Shown here piece by piece: positions 1-9,883 of a stretch of 64,000 bases of DNA. Within the stretch, counting starts at the first letter, position 1. Each line of letters opens with the position of its first letter. Both the position numbers and the translations under genes were made by a program. The notes beneath the pieces were generated by a model. It was not told the origin of the DNA and made no database searches. It was given only the letters and a program-made list of their open reading frames with translations. This stretch comes from Mesotoga infera (GTDB taxonomy: Bacteria; Thermotogota; Thermotogae; Petrotogales; Kosmotogaceae), in contig NZ_LS974202.1 in the NCBI RefSeq assembly GCF_900157305.1, positions 1,488,001-1,552,000 on the forward strand. Direction: 5' to 3'.

Positions 1-998
1 AAGATAAAGAATTTTACCGACCTGTCGCTCTCGAAGACCTTTCTCGCGCCTTCCAGATAGGCCCGCTCTTTTTCGGCCTTCTCCTTTTTCTCGTAAACGA
101 GACCGTACCGCTTGAGCGCCGACTTTATGTCCCTGAAAACTATGAACAGCGGGATCGAGACCACCACAAAAATGATCAGAATCAAAACGTCTATTCCGAT
201 GATTGTATCCACAACACTGCCCACCACGCCAAAGGGTTTGAGAAAATCTTCGTAGAGATACTGTACGCTGTTGAGTCCAAAGATATCGAGGATTCCGAGC
301 ATAAAGAGGACTATACTGACCGCGAAAAAGAAGAGAAAGGGAACGATGGCCAGCCTCAATAAGGGATGCATCTCCAGATAGAAGTAACTAGAAAACATCC
401 ATCTTGGCAACGCGTTCAAAGGCTGCACACATCGAACGTTAACCAGCCAGTTCTTTCTGCCCATTCTGGATATAAGGCCGGCGAGCGACAGAAGGTATCT
501 CGTTATGTAAAAACCGGCCGGTCTGCATAGTTCAGAGCCGGGCACTTCGATTTCGTTGAACTTGTCGTGTTGGTGGCCGTGCTCTATCCAGATCTTCTCG
601 TCGGCGATCTCCCTTATCAGGTGTTGGTTTTCATCCAGAAAGATGTTATATTCGCCGAGTTTTTCTTTCGAGCCGGGATAGCCGAGCACAGTGTGATCGT
701 GGTTTCCCACTATGTAGGTTATCCTTACGGATTCACCGGCCTTCCTGAAGGCCTGGAAGACATCGGCGTACTTGTCTAGAACGAAGTCAAGTTGAACGGG
801 TCCTTCAACGGTGGATAGTTCCCAGAAACCGAAAAAATCGCCGGCGATGATCAGTTCGACGTCCTCACCGGAGTCCCCGGTCTCGCTCAGCGAGTTCAAA
901 AAACCTATCAGCTCGGATTTGAAGGTTACATCCTCGAGTTCACCGTCTCCGCCAATATGTAGATCGCTGATAATGTAGTACTTCTTTTTTTCTCCCAT
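1..998 (-). CDS. Metallophosphoesterase with C-terminal membrane segments (partial, cut by window edge)
   Basis: The ATG is at 998 and the frame stays open to base 1, so the C-terminus is missing. The N-terminal domain shows the calcineurin-like motifs in order: SDLHIGG, AGDFFGFW, VGNHDH and HGHQHD. This layout recalls UDP-2,3-diacylglucosamine hydrolase-type enzymes. About 200 residues in, two strongly hydrophobic stretches (around FFFAVSIVLFML and LILIIFVVVSIPLF) predict membrane anchoring, followed by a Lys/Glu-rich tail. A secreted relative lies at 25264-26547. The substrate is unknown, and lipid, nucleotide or phosphoester hydrolysis are all possible. Family assignment is firm, function is not. 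The gap of 137 bases to the upstream ABC ATPase gene leaves open whether it is in that operon. Confidence 0.85.
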   Translation of the reverse strand, partial: MGEKKKYYIISDLHIGGDGELEDVTFKSELIGFLNSLSETGDSGEDVELIIAGDFFGFWELSTVEGPVQLDFVLDKYADVFQAFRKAGESVRITYIVGNHDHTVLGYPGSKEKLGEYNIFLDENQHLIREIADEKIWIEHGHQHDKFNEIEVPGSELCRPAGFYITRYLLSLAGLISRMGRKNWLVNVRCVQPLNALPRWMFSSYFYLEMHPLLRLAIVPFLFFFAVSIVLFMLGILDIFGLNSVQYLYEDFLKPFGVVGSVVDTIIGIDVLILIIFVVVSIPLFIVFRDIKSALKRYGLVYEKKEKAEKERAYLEGARKVFESDRSVKFFI

Positions 999-1135
999 TC
1001 GATGCCCCGCGGTCTGGAAAATCAGCTGCCCTTTTACTTTATCATACTTGTGAATTCTTTCGCGTCCGAATTTTGAGATGCGGAGATCGAACTACTTCCG
1101 GCTACAATCCTCAAAAACTTTTCACGACTACGATC

Positions 1136-2206
1136 TTACTTGAAGAGCACATAACTTTCAAACCGAAGCCCCACGGTCTGCCCAAGCTCGAACTCCTCGC
1201 CGGAGGAGGCTTCCACACGGATCTCTTCTTTTCCCAGCGCCACGCGGTAATCTAGTATATTGCCAAGATAGACTTTTTTGGTCACTTTTCCTCTTATTGA
1301 GCTGCTATCGGGGGAGACCAGCTTAACGTTCTCGGGCCTTATGGCAAAGACGAACCCCCCTTCGCTGCTCTTTCCGGTGTTTTCGGGATTCACTTCGAAA
1401 GGCGGCGTCTCGGGTGAGGATGGAAAAGAGGCCATCATTCGACCTTCTCGTTCTGTAACATCTATCTTCAAGAAGTTTATAAGGCCGATGAAGTCGGCGA
1501 CGAATTGGTTTTCGGGCCTCTCGTAAAGGTCCTTAGGGGTTCCGAGTTGCTGCACTCTGGCGTTGTGGAGCAGGAGTATCCGATCTGACATGGCCATGGC
1601 TTCTGCCTGGTCGTGTGTGACGTAGATTATCGTGACGCCTATGCGTCGCTGAATGTCCTTTATTTCGAAGCGCATCTCCTCGCGCAGTTTCGCGTCGAGG
1701 TTGCTGAGAGGTTCGTCGAGTAACATAACGTCAGGTTCCATGACCAGCGCCCTGGCCAGAGCCACGCGCTGCTGTTGACCGCCCGAAAGCTGGTGAGGAT
1801 AGCGTTTCTCCATGCCTGTCAGCTTAACCATGGAGAGAACCTTCATCACTCGCTCTTTCATTTCTTCGGCGCCGGTCTTCTTTATCTTCAACGGATAGGC
1901 GACGTTCTTGAAAACATCCATGTGCGGCCACACGGCGTAGTTCTGGAAGACCATGCCGACGTTCCTCTCTTCCGGCGGAACGAAGATCTTTTTCTCCACC
2001 GACGACACGAGTCTCTCGCCGATGAAGATCTCCCCGGTCGTGGGCATATCGAAACCGGCGATCATTCTCAGTGTGGTTGTCTTTCCACAACCCGAAGGAC
2101 CGAGAAAGGAGAGAAACTCGTGGTCTTTGATTTCCAGGTCTATATTATTGACGACATTCACATCACCGAACGATTTCGAAAGTCCCTTGAGAACAACTTT
2201 TGACAT
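1136..2206 (-). CDS. ABC transporter ATP-binding protein (FbpC/AfuC/PotA type)
   Basis: 356 residues. Walker A is GPSGCGKTT near residue 37, the Q-loop follows, the signature is LSGGQQQR, Walker B is VMLLDEPLSNLD and the switch His is in YVTHD. The last ~110 residues form a TOBE-type regulatory domain, as in importers of ferric ion, polyamines, maltose or sugar phosphates. It follows the fused permease by 14 bases, so the pair is co-transcribed and should form one importer with the binding protein encoded at 3957-4937. The family alone does not fix the substrate. Its operon (RpiR regulator, mutase-like enzyme) favours a phosphorylated sugar or organic acid over iron. Confidence 0.93.
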   Translation of the reverse strand: MSKVVLKGLSKSFGDVNVVNNIDLEIKDHEFLSFLGPSGCGKTTTLRMIAGFDMPTTGEIFIGERLVSSVEKKIFVPPEERNVGMVFQNYAVWPHMDVFKNVAYPLKIKKTGAEEMKERVMKVLSMVKLTGMEKRYPHQLSGGQQQRVALARALVMEPDVMLLDEPLSNLDAKLREEMRFEIKDIQRRIGVTIIYVTHDQAEAMAMSDRILLLHNARVQQLGTPKDLYERPENQFVADFIGLINFLKIDVTEREGRMMASFPSSPETPPFEVNPENTGKSSEGGFVFAIRPENVKLVSPDSSSIRGKVTKKVYLGNILDYRVALGKEEIRVEASSGEEFELGQTVGLRFESYVLFK

Positions 2207-2220
2207 TCAACTCGCTCCCC

Positions 2221-3897
2221 TCATATTCCGACTTTTCCTCTGGTTAGCCACTTCACCAGAAGGTTTCCTGCTATAACGATCAACAAAAGAAGTGTGGCAA
2301 AGGCGGCCGATATCTGCACATATCCGGCCTCCTGCATTTCGAACACGGCGACTCCAATAGTTACCGTCCTGGGTCCCCAGAGGAGTATGGACATCGTAAG
2401 TTCCCTCAGGGTCGGCATGAAAATCAAAAACCAGCCGGCCACCAGGCCAGGTCTTATCAGAGGCACGACTATATCTTTCAGCGAAGTGAACCAGCTGCCG
2501 CCCGAGATCCTGGCCGCCTCTTCAAGGGAGGTGTGTATCTGCTCCAGAGAGGCCGACGTCGTTCTCACGGCAAAGGCCACGTAATGGGCAACGTAGGCGA
2601 AGAGGAGTATCCAGAAGGTGTTGTAAAGATTCACCCCGTAACTGCCAGACCAGGCCAGTATCATAGCTATCGCCACGACCGTGCCCGGTATCGTGTAAGG
2701 TATCTGCGCAATAGTTTCAAGGGCCTTGCGGCCTCTTATTTTCGTTTTAACGCTTATATAAGCGATCAAGGAACCCAGGACCATACAGATCGTCGCGGCC
2801 GAAATGGCCAGCAGGAAGCTGTTCTTCAGGGCGTCTTTGGTTAGCCCGTACTCGAAGAGAATGTACCTGTAATTCCTGAAGGTGAGGTTCTCCCAAGTTA
2901 TATCGGCACCCCAGGCATCCAGCAGCGATGTGAGACCTATTGAAAAGAAGGGCATGATGACGGTTATAAAGACTACCACTAAGGCGACGATAAGGCAGGG
3001 TATCTTCCAGGCACCCAGATCGAGAGTCTTCGGTCTCATGCTCTTTCCGGATATGAGGGTGTACTGTTTCTTCTTGAGGTAGAAATTGTTTATGAGCAAG
3101 GCTCCGACCGAGATCACCATCAACATTATCGACAGGGCCGAAGCTGTGGCTATTCCGTTGAAACCACCGCTGTGCATGTACGAATAGATCATCGTCGTAA
3201 GAACGAAGACCCTCCCCTGCATTCCCACAAGCGCCGGAATGCCGAAGTTGGCTATACTCGAGGCGAAGACAAGGAGCGCTCCGCCCGCTATGCTTGGAGC
3301 TACCAGTGGAAGCGTGATATCGCGCATTATCTTCATCGTCTTCGATCCGCACGTTCTTGCAGCCTCCTCGAGCGTCGGATCCATCCTCTCGAGAGCCCCG
3401 GCCACGGTTATGAACACGAAGGGATAAAGGTATAGCGTCATCACCCATATGAGGCCCGGCATGGTGTTGACGTTGAAGACGTACCCTTCTATGCCGAAGA
3501 TCGACTGGATAAGTCTGTTTATATAACCGTTGCGCCTGTTGAGCAGCTGAGACCAGGCGATCGCTCCTATGAAAGGCGGAATCATATAGGGTAATATGAA
3601 CAGTGTTCTGAAGAGCTTCGCGAAAGGGAGGTTGGTTCTAGTCACCAGCCAGGCCAGAGGCGCTCCAAGCAGAACCGAAAAAAGCGATGTGAAGAGACCT
3701 AACTTTAGACTGTTGAAGAGAGCCGTATAATTTCTCTTCGCCTGAAAGACGGTAGCGTAGTTTTGAAGCGTGTAGGCCCCGTCGAATTTGAAGCTGTTCA
3801 AAAACAGCAGCGTCAGGGGAAAAACCACGAGAATGGCTATCACCACGAAAGTCCCGCCCAGAATGAAGGGATCGGCCTTGATCTTTCTCTGCAACAA
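2221..3897 (-). CDS. ABC transporter permease, two fused permease halves (FbpB/AfuB/ThiP type)
   Basis: About 558 residues with about 12 predicted membrane helices. Each half carries an EAA loop that contacts the ATPase: EEAARTCGSKTMKIMRDITLP in the first and EEAARISGGSWFTSLKDIVVP in the second. This fused arrangement is typical of ferric-iron, thiamine and AfuB hexose-phosphate permeases. The frame can be opened at a GTG at 3906, but that codon abuts the AGGAG ribosome site; the TTG at 3897 sits 8 bases after it and is preferred. The gene lies between the binding-protein gene and the ATPase gene and completes the importer. Confidence 0.9.
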   Translation of the reverse strand: MLQRKIKADPFILGGTFVVIAILVVFPLTLLFLNSFKFDGAYTLQNYATVFQAKRNYTALFNSLKLGLFTSLFSVLLGAPLAWLVTRTNLPFAKLFRTLFILPYMIPPFIGAIAWSQLLNRRNGYINRLIQSIFGIEGYVFNVNTMPGLIWVMTLYLYPFVFITVAGALERMDPTLEEAARTCGSKTMKIMRDITLPLVAPSIAGGALLVFASSIANFGIPALVGMQGRVFVLTTMIYSYMHSGGFNGIATASALSIMLMVISVGALLINNFYLKKKQYTLISGKSMRPKTLDLGAWKIPCLIVALVVVFITVIMPFFSIGLTSLLDAWGADITWENLTFRNYRYILFEYGLTKDALKNSFLLAISAATICMVLGSLIAYISVKTKIRGRKALETIAQIPYTIPGTVVAIAMILAWSGSYGVNLYNTFWILLFAYVAHYVAFAVRTTSASLEQIHTSLEEAARISGGSWFTSLKDIVVPLIRPGLVAGWFLIFMPTLRELTMSILLWGPRTVTIGVAVFEMQEAGYVQISAAFATLLLLIVIAGNLLVKWLTRGKVGI

Positions 3898-3956
3898 GAG
3901 TACCACTCCTCAGGATGAAAGTAAGGCCCGGCCGTGAGAGGCCGGGCCGAAAACCG

Positions 3957-4937
3957 TCAGAACAGCATGATATCGGAGAAGTTCGCATTGATCTCGGCGA
4001 GCCCTTCTTCGATATATTTCCAGTCAATTTCCATCGCCTGTCCCAGTATCTCGCCGGCGGGCGGCGTATTGGCCGGGGGATTAACGTCGCTCCGGACCGG
4101 AACCAGTGAACCAAGCTCGACCTGTGCCTTCTGGCCATCGATCGAGAGGATGTAGTTGACGAACTTCATAGCGGCCTCCATCTTCTGCGATGACTTCAAA
4201 ATCGCAATGGGGCTCGGGATGGCTATCGTGCCGTCGGTGGGGTAGATGATATCGATCGGGCTACCTTTGACATTGAGGTCGCGCGCAATGTAGTCGAGAG
4301 TCATGCCTATCGGGAACTCTCCGGCCGCTACCTTCTGCGCGACATCGCTGTTCCCTCTGACAACTACTGCCTCATTCTTTCTTAGATCCTCGAAGTATTT
4401 CCAGCCATATTTCTTGGCCAGCGCGCCGACCGCGGCGACGGCAGCGCCCGAGTACTCGGGGTTTGGCACTACGTAGTTGTCGTACCACTTTTCATCCGTC
4501 AGTTCCTTCCAGGATTTGGGAGCCGTTTCCGGCGTGAGCGCCTTGGTGTTGTAGGCTATAACCATGTTGATAAGCCTTCCAGCGTAGTAATAGCCTTCCG
4601 GATCCTTGAAGTTCTCCGGCAGTGCCGAGGCCTCCTCGGGGTATATCTGCGCCAGAAGACCCTGTTTCTTCAGAGTTTCATAGTAAGAGAACTCTGCGAC
4701 CCAGAGAACATCGGCCTGTATATTGCCGGACTGCACTTCGGCGGCGAGCTTGGTCTGGATGGTTCCGGTACCGGATCTGAAAACTTCCAGCTCGATACCG
4801 GGGTTTGCAGCCATGAAAGCATCGGCGATAGCCGTCATAATTTCCGTTGGAACCGAGGTGTAAAGCATTATCTTCTCGGTTCCAAAAAGCACCGCGCTAC
4901 AGATCAGTAGCAGAATTACAATTACGTACTTTCTCAT
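3957..4937 (-). CDS. Extracellular solute-binding protein (AfuA/FbpA-like)
   Basis: 326 residues with an N-terminal signal peptide (MRKYVIVILLLICSAVLFG). The fold is a type II periplasmic binding protein, with an early SGTGTIQTKL segment and internal FPIGMTLDYIARD and SLVPVRSD segments typical of family 1 / ferric-binding-like proteins. I do not see the paired Tyr-Tyr iron ligands of classical FbpA. AfuA of Actinobacillus, first annotated as iron-binding, binds hexose and heptulose phosphates (known from the literature). With an RpiR regulator next door, a phosphorylated ligand is the better guess here, but this is inference. The ribosome site AGGAGGTTGTCTA precedes the ATG well. Confidence 0.85.
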   Translation of the reverse strand: MRKYVIVILLLICSAVLFGTEKIMLYTSVPTEIMTAIADAFMAANPGIELEVFRSGTGTIQTKLAAEVQSGNIQADVLWVAEFSYYETLKKQGLLAQIYPEEASALPENFKDPEGYYYAGRLINMVIAYNTKALTPETAPKSWKELTDEKWYDNYVVPNPEYSGAAVAAVGALAKKYGWKYFEDLRKNEAVVVRGNSDVAQKVAAGEFPIGMTLDYIARDLNVKGSPIDIIYPTDGTIAIPSPIAILKSSQKMEAAMKFVNYILSIDGQKAQVELGSLVPVRSDVNPPANTPPAGEILGQAMEIDWKYIEEGLAEINANFSDIMLF

Positions 4938-4966
4938 TAGACAACCTCCTGCACCGGCCCGGGAAA

Positions 4967-5827
4967 CTATTCCTTCCCGTTAAGCCCGAAAATTTTAGGG
5001 ATCTCATCCAGTTTTTTAAGCGCTTTAAGTTTCTCTTCGTCCCTCTCGGCAAGATAGAGAATAAGTACGTTGAGTATGGCCATCGGAACGACGAGCGAGT
5101 TCAATAAGGGAACCGGCCCTCTATTGGCGACCAGTGTTACATCCGATCTCAAAGCCAGTTCCGAAACGGTGCTGTGAGTGAGTGCGATAGTCGGGATTGC
5201 CCTGGCCCTTGCGTAATCGAAGGCCCTGAGTATGTCCTGTGAGCAGCGAAAGAAGCCTATACCGAAAAGCACGTCCCTGTCGTTCATGAGAAGAAGCGTC
5301 TCGTAGAAGCTTTTCCCGCCGCCGGTGACGACCCGGGTATCGATTTGCATCCGTCTGAACCTGAATTCGAGGAACTTGCACAGCGATTCCGATACGCCCT
5401 GACCGGTCACGAAGACCCTTTTTGCGCCTTCGATAAGATCGACGGCACGATAAAATTCATCCGACGAAACCCTGGAAATGCCCTCCTTAAGGTTCTCGAC
5501 CTCGGCCGTCAACAGTCGCTCCAGAGAAGTTTCGCCGGACTTTATCTTTCTCACCGTCGCCGACATCTTCTCGGCCGGAGTCAACCTCTCCTTTATCAGA
5601 TCCTGGCTGTGCTGTCTGAGATCTGTGAAGCTTTCGTATCCGATCGATCTGGCGAACCTTATTACAGTCGTTTCACTGACTCCCAGCCTCGCCCCCAGCT
5701 CTTTGGGAGAGACGAAGGCGATGTTTTCCCAGTTTTCGAGGATACTGTCGGCGATGAGCTTTTGGGACTTAGTGAGGGTTGGATAGACCTCCCTTACCCT
5801 ATCGAGAATAGTCATGTCTCTTTCCAA
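4967..5827 (-). CDS. RpiR/MurR-family transcriptional regulator with SIS domain
   Basis: About 287 residues. The N-terminal HTH_6 domain shows LTKSQKLIADSILENW and the helix-turn-helix LGARLGVSETTVIRFARSIGY. The C-terminal half is a SIS sugar-phosphate-binding domain (VFVTGQGVSESLCKFLEFRF and later VLFGIGFFRCSQDILRAFDYA). The start is a TTG at 5827, 8 bases after GGGAGG; the ATG at 5815 is the alternative, and upstream in-frame codons overlap the previous gene. Members sense phosphosugars and control their catabolism. It sits 16 bases after the mutase-like gene and before the binding-protein gene, so it probably controls this operon through the repeats at 8227-8290. Confidence 0.9.
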   Translation of the reverse strand: MERDMTILDRVREVYPTLTKSQKLIADSILENWENIAFVSPKELGARLGVSETTVIRFARSIGYESFTDLRQHSQDLIKERLTPAEKMSATVRKIKSGETSLERLLTAEVENLKEGISRVSSDEFYRAVDLIEGAKRVFVTGQGVSESLCKFLEFRFRRMQIDTRVVTGGGKSFYETLLLMNDRDVLFGIGFFRCSQDILRAFDYARARAIPTIALTHSTVSELALRSDVTLVANRGPVPLLNSLVVPMAILNVLILYLAERDEEKLKALKKLDEIPKIFGLNGKE

Positions 5828-5843
5828 GAGCCCTTCCTCCCGT

Positions 5844-7373
5844 TTATAGCCCGTAATAGCATTCGCCTTTACCTTCCACGAGTGCATCATACACCGGCTT
5901 TGTTTTCCCTGTGTAATCTTTGCTTCTGTCCAGTGCGTAACCCCTTCCAACGGCTGTTACTACTTCGGTCTTTCCGAGTTCTTCGCGGTATTTCTCGAGT
6001 AAAGCGACGGCGCTTTTCGGCGGCGCGCTACGGCCGTCGAGTATCAGGTGTGAAAAGATTCTCTCTACATTCCTTGATTTTGCCACCTTCGAGATCGACA
6101 GAATCTCGTTTATATTCCCGTGAGAGCTGGCCTCCGAAAGCATACCTATAAGATGAAGGGAGGCTCCGTCTTTTATATCGTTCAACACCCTTTCGAGAAC
6201 CGGGTTGTCTTCGAAGCGGCGTTCTATGACTCTCATCAACCTGAGTTCGTCCTGTTCGATCAACCTTCCTGCCCCGATGGTAAGATGGCCTGTCTCGGAG
6301 TTGCCGCTCCTTCCGTGGGGAAGTCCAACGTATTCCTCGCTGGCCATAAGCCTTGTGAATGGGAACTTCCTCTTCAGGAAATCGAGGTTCGGAGTGGAGG
6401 CGGCCTTGAGAGGATTGATAGAGGGATCGTCGTTGCCCTCCCCCCAGCCGTCCAGTATGACCAGAACCACGCCGCTTGATACGGGAATTCTCTTGAGAAG
6501 AGAGCGGCCTGTCATCTCCTCGGGCTTGCGGATGTTCATCAGCGAGAGTATCGTCGGTGCCACATCGACCAGAGACCCACCGTTGATTATGTCATCTTTT
6601 CCGAGCATGGGATTGACCACTACGAAGGGGACCGGCGCCGTCGTGTGTGAGACAGAAGGTGTGTCTTCATCGGTAAAGCCTCTTTCCATTAGGCCGTGAT
6701 CGGCTGTGACTATCAGTGTGCGTCCGAGAGATTTGGCCTGACTGTAGATCGCGCTCAGCGCTTTATCGATCTCTTCTGCGGCCTTCACCTTCAATTCCAT
6801 TTCCTGGAGATGGCCTATCACGTCGCCGGCCGGGAAGTTGATTATGATGAAATCGTACCTGTCCATCGCCTTCACCACTGCCTTGCCGATCTCGGCACTC
6901 TTCATCTCCGGGTGATTCTTGAAGTCCTTCCAGCTCGGTATGATTTCGGCCACCTGACCGGGGTAGAGACGACTGTGCCGGCCGTTGAAGAAGAAGGTAA
7001 CGTGAGACTCCTTTTCAGACTCCGTCACCGCGAGCTGCTTCTTACCCTCACCGCTGAGAATTTCGCCCAGTGTCCTTTCCGGCCTGACCGGCGAAACTAT
7101 TGGCTCTATCTTCGAGAACTTTTCATGGTACTCTACCAGCGGCACGAAACGGAGCCTCGAAAAGTCGCGTACCGGAAAGGCCGCGAAACGCTTTTCCACG
7201 AAACTTTCCATCAGCTGGACTTCTCTCTCCCCCCTTCGGCAGCAGAAGATAACCGTATCGCCGTCCTGAATTCTTCCCGGCCTTTTATCTCCGTCACACG
7301 CAACTAGAGGCGGGATCCAGTAATCGTTTAGACCTTTATCGTATTGCCTTAGTATCGCTTCGCGGAGATTCAC
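5844..7373 (-). CDS. Circularly permuted cofactor-independent phosphoglycerate mutase-like enzyme
   Basis: 509 residues, the usual GpmI length, but the halves are swapped. Residues 1-296 match the usual C-terminal half: Lys121 in SEKESHVTFFFNG, Asp184/His188 in PAGDVIGH, Asp225-His226 in TADHG, His243 in SHTTAPVPF, then VAPTILSLM and MTGRSL. Residues 301-509 match the usual N-terminal half: Asp308 in VILDGWG, catalytic Ser359 in GNSETGH, His418, LDGR at 445-448, GR at 476-477 and LDR at 481-483. The break falls in the loop that normally joins these segments. All metal ligands and the serine are present. One substrate-contact Asp of GpmI (in LDGRD) is Ser449, so the substrate may differ. GTG start; the ribosome site AGGTGA overlaps the stop of the upstream gene. 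Confidence 0.92.
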   Translation of the reverse strand: MNLREAILRQYDKGLNDYWIPPLVACDGDKRPGRIQDGDTVIFCCRRGEREVQLMESFVEKRFAAFPVRDFSRLRFVPLVEYHEKFSKIEPIVSPVRPERTLGEILSGEGKKQLAVTESEKESHVTFFFNGRHSRLYPGQVAEIIPSWKDFKNHPEMKSAEIGKAVVKAMDRYDFIIINFPAGDVIGHLQEMELKVKAAEEIDKALSAIYSQAKSLGRTLIVTADHGLMERGFTDEDTPSVSHTTAPVPFVVVNPMLGKDDIINGGSLVDVAPTILSLMNIRKPEEMTGRSLLKRIPVSSGVVLVILDGWGEGNDDPSINPLKAASTPNLDFLKRKFPFTRLMASEEYVGLPHGRSGNSETGHLTIGAGRLIEQDELRLMRVIERRFEDNPVLERVLNDIKDGASLHLIGMLSEASSHGNINEILSISKVAKSRNVERIFSHLILDGRSAPPKSAVALLEKYREELGKTEVVTAVGRGYALDRSKDYTGKTKPVYDALVEGKGECYYGL

Positions 7374-7382
7374 AAAATCACC

Positions 7383-8210
7383 TCATAAATTGGAAAGCGC
7401 CTCTTTCCACCGGTGGATGACGTTCATGTTCTCTTCCAGTACCCTCATTCCATCTCCCGGTACGAAGCCTTCGATCGATACGGTGCCCCTATAAAATTGC
7501 GATAGTTCCTTCAGCACAGGCAGAAAATCGTATGCTCCTCTGGAGAGGGGAAGGTGAACTTTCTCCAGACTGGAGTTGCTCACGTGTACGTTGTAGATCT
7601 TTTTAAGCCTCTTCATATAATCAACGATACTCACGTTCAATTGAGCGGGCTCAATGGAGCCTTTGTAGTGGGTTGCGGCGTGGGCTATATCGAAAGTCGT
7701 TCCCAGTGAGTCGAGATTGACGATGTCGAGAAGAGCGTTAAGATCCTCCGGAGCTATCACCAGTTCGCCCGGTTTCCTTTCCATAACTTCCACCCCGACT
7801 TTAATTCCCAGCTCTTTTGCCTTTTTACCGATCCTGAAAAGAGCCTGCGTCTGTTCCTCGAAGAAATCCTCCGGGCTGTCCTTGGAAGAGGACATATGTC
7901 CCGGGTGAACCGTTACGACTTCTATGCCTAGCCGGTAAGCTATCTCGAGAGCTTCGAGCGTCTGCCTGACCGACTCGGCCTTTATCCCGGGGTTGGAGGA
8001 GGTGATGTTGACGTCTCTGGTGGGAGCGTGAAGCGTACGCTTCAGCCCCATAGAATCCATGAAGCCGCGCAAATCTTCCAGCGAGGATCTCTCCTTCCAC
8101 AGATGCTCGACCCAGATCTCAACGCCATCGACCTTCTTCTGCGCGAAGATTTCGAGCGCGTCCTTCAAAGGAAAATCTATCAGTACGTTGGAACTTAAAA
8201 GAAAATCCAT
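7383..8210 (-). CDS. Xylose isomerase-like TIM-barrel protein (AP endonuclease family 2)
   Basis: 275 residues. The (beta/alpha)8 pattern is clear: GVEIW, TLHAP, VTVHPGH, VGVEVME, TTFDIAH, NVHVSNS and VSIEGF mark successive strands. The metal-site acids and histidines typical of the family are present (Glu in VEVME, Asp/His in FDIAHA, His in VHVSN, Glu in SIEGF). Members are sugar isomerases/epimerases, inosose dehydratases or endonuclease IV relatives; the operon context favours sugar or polyol metabolism. It is the first gene of the minus-strand operon and ends 9 bases before the mutase-like gene. The exact reaction cannot be named. Confidence 0.85.
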   Translation of the reverse strand: MDFLLSSNVLIDFPLKDALEIFAQKKVDGVEIWVEHLWKERSSLEDLRGFMDSMGLKRTLHAPTRDVNITSSNPGIKAESVRQTLEALEIAYRLGIEVVTVHPGHMSSSKDSPEDFFEEQTQALFRIGKKAKELGIKVGVEVMERKPGELVIAPEDLNALLDIVNLDSLGTTFDIAHAATHYKGSIEPAQLNVSIVDYMKRLKKIYNVHVSNSSLEKVHLPLSRGAYDFLPVLKELSQFYRGTVSIEGFVPGDGMRVLEENMNVIHRWKEALSNL

Positions 8211-8220
8211 CGTCTCATCT

Positions 8221-8300
8221 CCATATTGAAGCTATTGCTGCAAAGCTAATAAGTATTTCGGCAATAATGAAGCTATCACTTCAGCAATAGGATATCACAC
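8221..8300. promoter_or_regulatory. Putative operator repeats in divergent intergenic region
   Basis: Between the divergent TIM-barrel and GH4 genes, TGAAGCTAT occurs at 8227-8235 and again at 8268-8276, exactly 41 bases apart. CTATTGCTG (8232-8240) is matched by its perfect inverse CAGCAATAG (8282-8290). Two sites about four helical turns apart are what a dimeric or tetrameric regulator would use. The RpiR protein encoded in the operon is the obvious candidate. The repeats are seen directly; the role is inferred. Confidence 0.5.
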
Positions 8301-8344
8301 GAGACCTCAAAAAAAGAAACGCACCAGGAAAATATCGAACGTAA

Positions 8345-8367
8345 GAACCTGGACGCACGCGTCGGAA
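8345..8367. repeat. Short copy of the GACGC-N-GCGTC hairpin repeat
   Basis: AAGAACCTGGACGCACGCGTCGGAA carries the palindrome GACGC (8352-8356) / GCGTC (8359-8363). Longer copies of the same unit occur at 14470-14505 and, inverted, at 31157-31190. Only the core is kept here. Function unknown. Confidence 0.6.
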
Positions 8368-8427
8368 TGAACATCCCCCTTACTGCTTTTTTTGCTCTTC
8401 TATACACACGGTTTCTCTTATCTATGA

Positions 8428-9879
<1,452 letters not shown>

Positions 9880-9883
9880 AACG

